A stretch of 64,000 bases of DNA, from NCBI GenBank assembly GCA_020186115.1, contig WSYJ01000144.1, positions 248,001 through 312,000 of the forward strand, read 5' to 3'. This stretch comes from Histomonas meleagridis (taxonomy: Eukaryota > Parabasalia > Tritrichomonadida > Dientamoebidae). Positions 59,233-64,000 of the stretch are shown here, in pieces; within the stretch, counting starts at the first letter, position 1, and every line of letters starts with the position of its first letter. The translations under genes and the position numbers were made by a program. Below the pieces are notes generated by a model that ran no database searches, was not told where the DNA came from, and saw only the letters and a program-made list of their open reading frames with translations.

Positions 59233-60162
59233 TTACAATTGTTTTTGCTTTGAGTTCAGTTCTTCATTGAATCTTTTGAATCTTATGTTCGAACGTTTTA
59301 ATTCGTTTCTCTCCAAGAGCAAACGATGGTTCACATGTTCCAAATCTTTACATTTCATTTGTAGCACTTTGATTACATCTTCCAACTTCTCCAAGTCATT
59401 AAATTCTTGTAATGTTACATTGCCTCCTCTTTTTAATGTGTATAACTCGTAAATTGTTTCATTTAATTCAGCTTCACGTGATGAAAGTTCTGTTTTAAGA
59501 CGTAATATTTCGCATTTGGATGTGTTAATTTGTGAATCATAAACACGAAGTTTTCTCTTTAATTTTATGTTCTCATTGATGATTTGTCTTTGATGCATTT
59601 GCATATGTAAACTCTTCTTCTTTCTCTTCCCTTTAAGTTTTGAGATTTCAAGTAATAAGATGTTGTTTTGCTTAGTAAGTTCCGCATTTTTTGCTTCAAT
59701 TGCTTTCATGTTTTCTGGAGTGCTGTGTTTGGACCTGTAAAGCGTTTCTAATGCTCTTGAGTTTTCCGTGAGAAGATTTTTATTTTGCTCTTCAAGATCT
59801 TTAATTCTTATTTCATAATCACTCTTTTGTTTTTGTACATTGTCAAAGGCTTTTTGAATTTGCATCATAGTATTAAATACATCATAGTTTTTGCGCTGAA
59901 GTTTTTGATTCTCATTGTTAAGTTGTTTGATTTTTTGTATCAGTTTTTGATTTAAATCAGTAAGACTTTGTTTGCTTTGCTCTGAATGCTTTTGAATTTT
60001 ATCGATTTTTTCTAGAAGTTCTTGGCTCTGAAGCTTCTTTTCATTAAGTTTGTATTGAAGATCTGATATTTGACTTCTAAGAAAAGAAATTTGTATTTCT
60101 GGTTCACCTTGATTCGGAAGGCACCAATTTTGTTGAGGTGATTCCGAATCATTTGGCATCAT
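59233..60162 (-). CDS. Long coiled-coil protein
   Basis: From the Met at 60162 (another at 60159) the 309-residue product is a nearly continuous coiled coil from about residue 25 to the end, with heptads rich in Leu, Lys, Glu, Gln and Asn (for example QISFLRSQISDLQYKLNEKK). The start is polar (MMPNDSESPQQ); the longer start at 60189 adds nine hydrophobic residues. No globular domain is present. It may belong to the flagellar/cytoskeletal apparatus, but no family was recognised. It converges tightly with the transporter gene (33 bp between stops). Confidence 0.7.
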   Translation of the reverse strand: MMPNDSESPQQNWCLPNQGEPEIQISFLRSQISDLQYKLNEKKLQSQELLEKIDKIQKHSEQSKQSLTDLNQKLIQKIKQLNNENQKLQRKNYDVFNTMMQIQKAFDNVQKQKSDYEIRIKDLEEQNKNLLTENSRALETLYRSKHSTPENMKAIEAKNAELTKQNNILLLEISKLKGKRKKKSLHMQMHQRQIINENIKLKRKLRVYDSQINTSKCEILRLKTELSSREAELNETIYELYTLKRGGNVTLQEFNDLEKLEDVIKVLQMKCKDLEHVNHRLLLERNELKRSNIRFKRFNEELNSKQKQL

Positions 60163-60189
60163 TTTGCAAAATCCAAAAATTACCACCAT

Positions 60190-60576
60190 AGTTCACTTCA
60201 CATGTCATTCATATAAAAATGATAAAAAAGATAAGCAAGTTCCTTACCTAGCATATGAACAAAATGGATAACAAAATGCACTAACAACGAATATTCATAA
60301 AATAAATATAATTTTTAAATTCACAAAAATATTTAATATTATTAAATTAAACTTTAGCTATTGGAAAGAACTCAATACTATGTTGATATGTACTCATATA
60401 GTAATAAGTTTTATGCTACTTTCATGGTTAAATCTTCACTGATAATCCATCTATTAGAAGTCTCAATTAAATACTGTTTAATGATTGGAATTTTATTTAG
60501 TTTATGTAAAACGCACACTTTTTGATTTTTGTATAGTTTATTGTAATGACAGATTTTGTCATTTTAAAATTTGTTG
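60190..60576. other. Divergent intergenic region
   Basis: AT-rich, between the coiled-coil gene and the third ankyrin locus. No TAACGG element or other feature was recognised. Confidence 0.4.
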
Positions 60577-61746
60577 ATGGAATCAAAAACAAAATTACAT
60601 AATAAAAAATATCAAGTAGAATGGAATACATTACGACCAATAAACGAAATAATTTTTGGTTTGTGCAAAGAAAATATATATCAAACCGCCTTAATGGTAA
60701 TTAACAAATTTGACAAAGATTATCCATTTACTTTTAATTTGATGGTCAGTGAAATAACATACAAATTATTTGTTATAAAAATGGATGAATTTGATATGAT
60801 TTTGAATTTTTTGAAAAAATTAGAAGAATTAGAAGAAAATCAAAAAATTGAGCCTAAACTATTTGATGTTTTGAAAATATATCTTTTTAGAGAATTATCA
60901 CAAGAAGCAAATTTTTTTTTGGTGAAAATGATTGAATCAAAATTAATTTATATGGATAAAGTTGAAAAGAAAAAATTTTATTTTGACTTTTATATAAGAT
61001 ATGATAAACCACGTCATAAAAATTACAAAAAACTTTCTTCTAATGATTGGAAACGTTATAAAAAATTAATTAAAAAGGGAGTTAATCCGAATAAAATATC
61101 AAAGATAATTCGATATGATAAAATTGAAAAACTTCAAAAAATATCATCACAACCCAAATTTAATTATAATCAAATAATTGAAATATCATTTTGTGAAAGA
61201 TATACATTTGTTTGTGCAGAAGATGTTACATTAATTGATTTTGCTGCATTTTTTGGATCGATTAAATGTTTTAAATATTTGCTTATGAATGGAGCTAAAA
61301 TAGAACATGCAGGAAAATATGCTGTTGCCGGTGGGAATTTAGAGATCATACATTTATGCGAACAAAATCATTCATCATTTGACAGTGAATATGATAATGG
61401 ATATGAAGCAGCAATCGAATATCATAGGTTTGATATCTTTAAATATCTTTATGATAACAAAATTATTGCAATTAAGAAATTGGAAAAATTAGGAAAAAAA
61501 TGTATAAGATATTATAATTATGAGATTTTCTCTTTTTTACTAGAAGAAGGGATGAAAATTAATGAATCTATTATTAGGGAAACAGCTAGAACTGGTAATT
61601 TATATTTTCTGAAGTATTTTCTCGAAGGAAATCAAATTCCAAAGACATTATTAGCTTATGCAGTAGAATTTGGTAATATTGAACTTATTAGATACGTTTT
61701 AAATTTTAAAGAAATTGATATTAATGCTAAAAGAATTTATTTGTGA
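60577..61746 (+). CDS. DUF3447-type ankyrin protein (locus 3)
   Basis: From the ATG at 60577 (the preceding TTG codons are not starts) the 389-residue frame is a paralogue of the genes at 8196 and 46404. It has an N-terminal helical domain, KGVNPNKISKIIRYDKIEK, LIDFAAFFGSIKCFKYLLM, KYAVAGGNLEIIHLCEQNH and two ankyrin-like units (NIELIRYVLNFKEIDINAK). It ends at a TGA inside the first spacer. The head has diverged (many Lys for Asn or Glu changes) but keeps the family pattern. At least 13 cores follow to the window edge. The function is unknown. Confidence 0.87.
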   Translation: MESKTKLHNKKYQVEWNTLRPINEIIFGLCKENIYQTALMVINKFDKDYPFTFNLMVSEITYKLFVIKMDEFDMILNFLKKLEELEENQKIEPKLFDVLKIYLFRELSQEANFFLVKMIESKLIYMDKVEKKKFYFDFYIRYDKPRHKNYKKLSSNDWKRYKKLIKKGVNPNKISKIIRYDKIEKLQKISSQPKFNYNQIIEISFCERYTFVCAEDVTLIDFAAFFGSIKCFKYLLMNGAKIEHAGKYAVAGGNLEIIHLCEQNHSSFDSEYDNGYEAAIEYHRFDIFKYLYDNKIIAIKKLEKLGKKCIRYYNYEIFSFLLEEGMKINESIIRETARTGNLYFLKYFLEGNQIPKTLLAYAVEFGNIELIRYVLNFKEIDINAKRIYL

Positions 61747-64000
61747 TATTTGTGTTTATTAAAAATATTTAAGTATTTCAAGTTAATATTTGAAAATGAC
61801 TTCTCTGGTGTATCAATTAATATTGCTACAGCACATGGTGATACAGAAATAGTTAAATTACTTCTTGAACAAAAAGGAATTGATGTCAATATTAAAGATA
61901 ATAATTTAATTTATACGGAATTAAATATAATAATTTTTTATTTCAAAATTATATTTGGAAATTATTTAATTTATTTAAAACAGCACTTATTATGGCGTTT
62001 ATAAATGGTCATAAAGAAATATTTAAATTACTTCTTGAACAAGAAGGAATTGATGTTAATGCTAAAGATATTTATTCTTTTTATTTGAAATTTATTTTAA
62101 TAATTTTTTATTTCAAAATTTTATTTGGAAATTGTGTAATTTATTTAAAACAGCACTTATTTATGCATCTAAGAAAGGTGAAATAGAAATAGTTAAATTA
62201 CTTCTTGAACAAGAAGGAATTGATATTAATGCTAAAGATATTTATTCTTTTTATTTGAAATTTATTTTAATAATTTTTTATTTCAAAATTATATTTGGAA
62301 ATTATTTAAAATATTTAATACAGCACTTATGATAGCATCTTCAAAAGGTTATACAGAAATCGTTAAATTACTTCTTGAACAAGAAGGAATTGATATTAAT
62401 GCTAAAGATATTTATTTATTTTATTTTTATTTTGTTTTAATAATTTGGTATTTTAAAATAATATTTGGAAATTATTCAAAATATTTGAAACAGCACTTAT
62501 ATTAGCATCTGAAAATGGTCATACTGAAATTGTTAAATTGCTTCTTAAACAAAAAGGAAATGATATTAATGCTGATAAAATTTATTTGTTTTATTTTTGA
62601 TTTATTATAATAATTTCATATTTCAAAATAACAATTCGGAATCATTTAGAATGTTTAATACGGCACTTATTTTGGCATCTGAAAAAGGTTATACTGAAAT
62701 TGTCAAATTACTTCTTGAACAAGAAGGAATTGATATTAATGTTAATAATATTTAATTATTTTATTTATGATTTATTATAATAATTTGATGTATCGAAATA
62801 ATATTTGGAAATTATTTGAATTATTTATGACTGCACTTATGTATGCGTGTGAAAAAGGTTACATAGAAATAGTTGAATTACTTCTTAAACAAAAGCAAAC
62901 TAAATTTAACGAATGTAGTATTATTTTCATTTTTTCATTTTAATTTATTTTTATAACTTGGGAAAATTTCAAATTTTTATTTAAAAATTATATAAATAAT
63001 TTTGTTCAGCACTTATGTGTGCATGTGAAAAAGGTCACAAAGAAATAGTTGAATTACTTCTTAATTTATCAAGATCTATCGAGATTTATGACAAAAATAT
63101 TTACTTGTTTTATTTGATATTTATTTTTATAATTTAAAGTTATAAAACAATATAAGGAAATTATTTCAAATACATGAAACTCCACTTATAATTGCATATC
63201 GAAATGGTCATTATGATGTAGCGAAATTAATTCTTGAATATAAAGAAGTATGTTTATATCTTATAAAGATTTATACATTTTAATTCGGGTTTCTCTTAAT
63301 AACTTTGGGATATTTCAAGATAATATTTGAAATATATTTAAATTAATTGAATTAGTTCTTATTGATGCATCTACAAATGGAAAAATAGAAATGGTTAAAA
63401 TACTTCTTGAACAAAATAAATATTATATTAAATTTTATGATAATATTACTTCTAATGATATTATATATTAAAATAATATTTGGAAATTATCCAAATAAAT
63501 TCGAACACCATTTATTTTAGCATGTGAAAATGGTCATATAGAATTAGTTAAATTTCTTCTTAAACAAAAAAAAATTGATATTAATGCTCATGATATTTAT
63601 TTGTTGAATTTTTTATTAGTTTTAATAATTTGGTGTTTCAAAAAAATATTTGGAAATTATTTAAATTAATTTGGACAGCACTTATGAGCTCATGTTATAA
63701 TAATCAAATCGAATCAGTTAAATTACTTCTTACATTAAACAAAATTGAAGTTAATGTAAAAGATATTTTATTGTTTTGTTTAAAATATAATTTCATAATT
63801 TAAGATTTCTAAATATTACTTGGAAACTATTTACATGATTTGATTCAGCGTTTATGATTGCGGTTTCAAATGGTCATATAGAAATAGTAAAATTACTTCT
63901 TGAATTTAAAGGAATTGATATCAATGCTACAGATATTTACTTAAAATATATGATATTTGTTTTAAGAATATTATGTTTTAATATAAGATTTGGAAATTCT
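61740..64000 (+). repeat. Ankyrin-core train with fixed-length spacers (locus 3, runs off the edge)
   Basis: Thirteen cores begin near 61810, 61978, 62149, 62320, 62490, 62660, 62829, 63007, 63179, 63350, 63510, 63680 and 63850, all free of stops. Spacers were counted as 78, then 83 for the next six, then 89, 83, 86, 63, 83 and 83 nt. The first core still shows the canonical linker DFSGVSI before the repeat. Later cores diverge strongly (EYKEVCLYLIK; NKYYIKFYDN) yet remain open. The train continues past the window, so neither its end nor its total length is known. Confidence 0.85.

Overview
The window looks like nuclear DNA of a parabasalid flagellate (a trichomonad), most likely Tritrichomonas or a close relative. 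The DNA is AT-rich. Genes are dense, on both strands and not in operons, and no canonical trichomonad intron was seen. The gene families fit: BspA-type leucine-rich-repeat surface proteins with a Thr/Ser stalk, a membrane segment and a short tail; DUF3447-type ankyrin proteins; Myb-like regulators; a TKL kinase; a mariner relic; and eukaryotic core genes such as beta-tubulin, RPA1, NSE2, IWS1, NXF and DAW1. The genus is inferred from family content, not from a marker gene.

Layout. 1-7.8 kb: an edge-truncated three-repeat Myb gene, a GRAM-like membrane protein, a small secreted protein, a HEAT-type protein, a RhoGEF-like gene divergent from an NXF-type mRNA export factor, and the SUMO ligase NSE2. 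8.2-10.8 kb: a DUF3447/ankyrin locus, followed by about 48 copies of a 31-bp minisatellite (10.97-12.47 kb). 12.5-24 kb: a large type I surface protein, a PPP-family pseudophosphatase, beta-tubulin, IWS1, an ENT-type transporter lacking an obvious start codon, and a serpin. 24-40.7 kb: RPA1, an ARM/coiled-coil protein, a TBL2-like WD protein, two BspA-like genes flanking a BAR/SH3-like gene, a TKL kinase with HRN in place of HRD, and an active-looking PPP phosphatase. 42-50.7 kb: a HAD phosphatase, a second ankyrin locus on the minus strand, a reticulon-like protein, and a graveyard holding ankyrin fragments, a mariner relic and a frameshifted fragment. 51-64 kb: a third BspA-like gene, DAW1, coiled-coil genes, a TBC-domain protein, a CTL/SLC44-like transporter, and a third ankyrin locus that runs off the right edge.

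The most unusual signal is in the ankyrin loci. After each DUF3447 reading frame comes a train of ankyrin units whose roughly 30-codon cores are all free of stops and keep the ankyrin consensus. The cores are separated by a spacer that is exactly 83 nt in about two thirds of cases (21 of 32 counted by hand). The spacer breaks the frame or holds stops, yet has no GT...AG pair that would restore the frame. Two of the trains and one relic end in a core followed directly by a stop. This suggests non-canonical removal of the spacers, a store of silent cassettes, or conversion-maintained pseudo-exons.

Other signals: a TAACGG/TAAACGG element (the classical Myb-site core) shortly before many start codons; several genes whose coding sequence turns strongly GC-rich toward the 3' end; and a pseudophosphatase and a likely pseudokinase in the same window.
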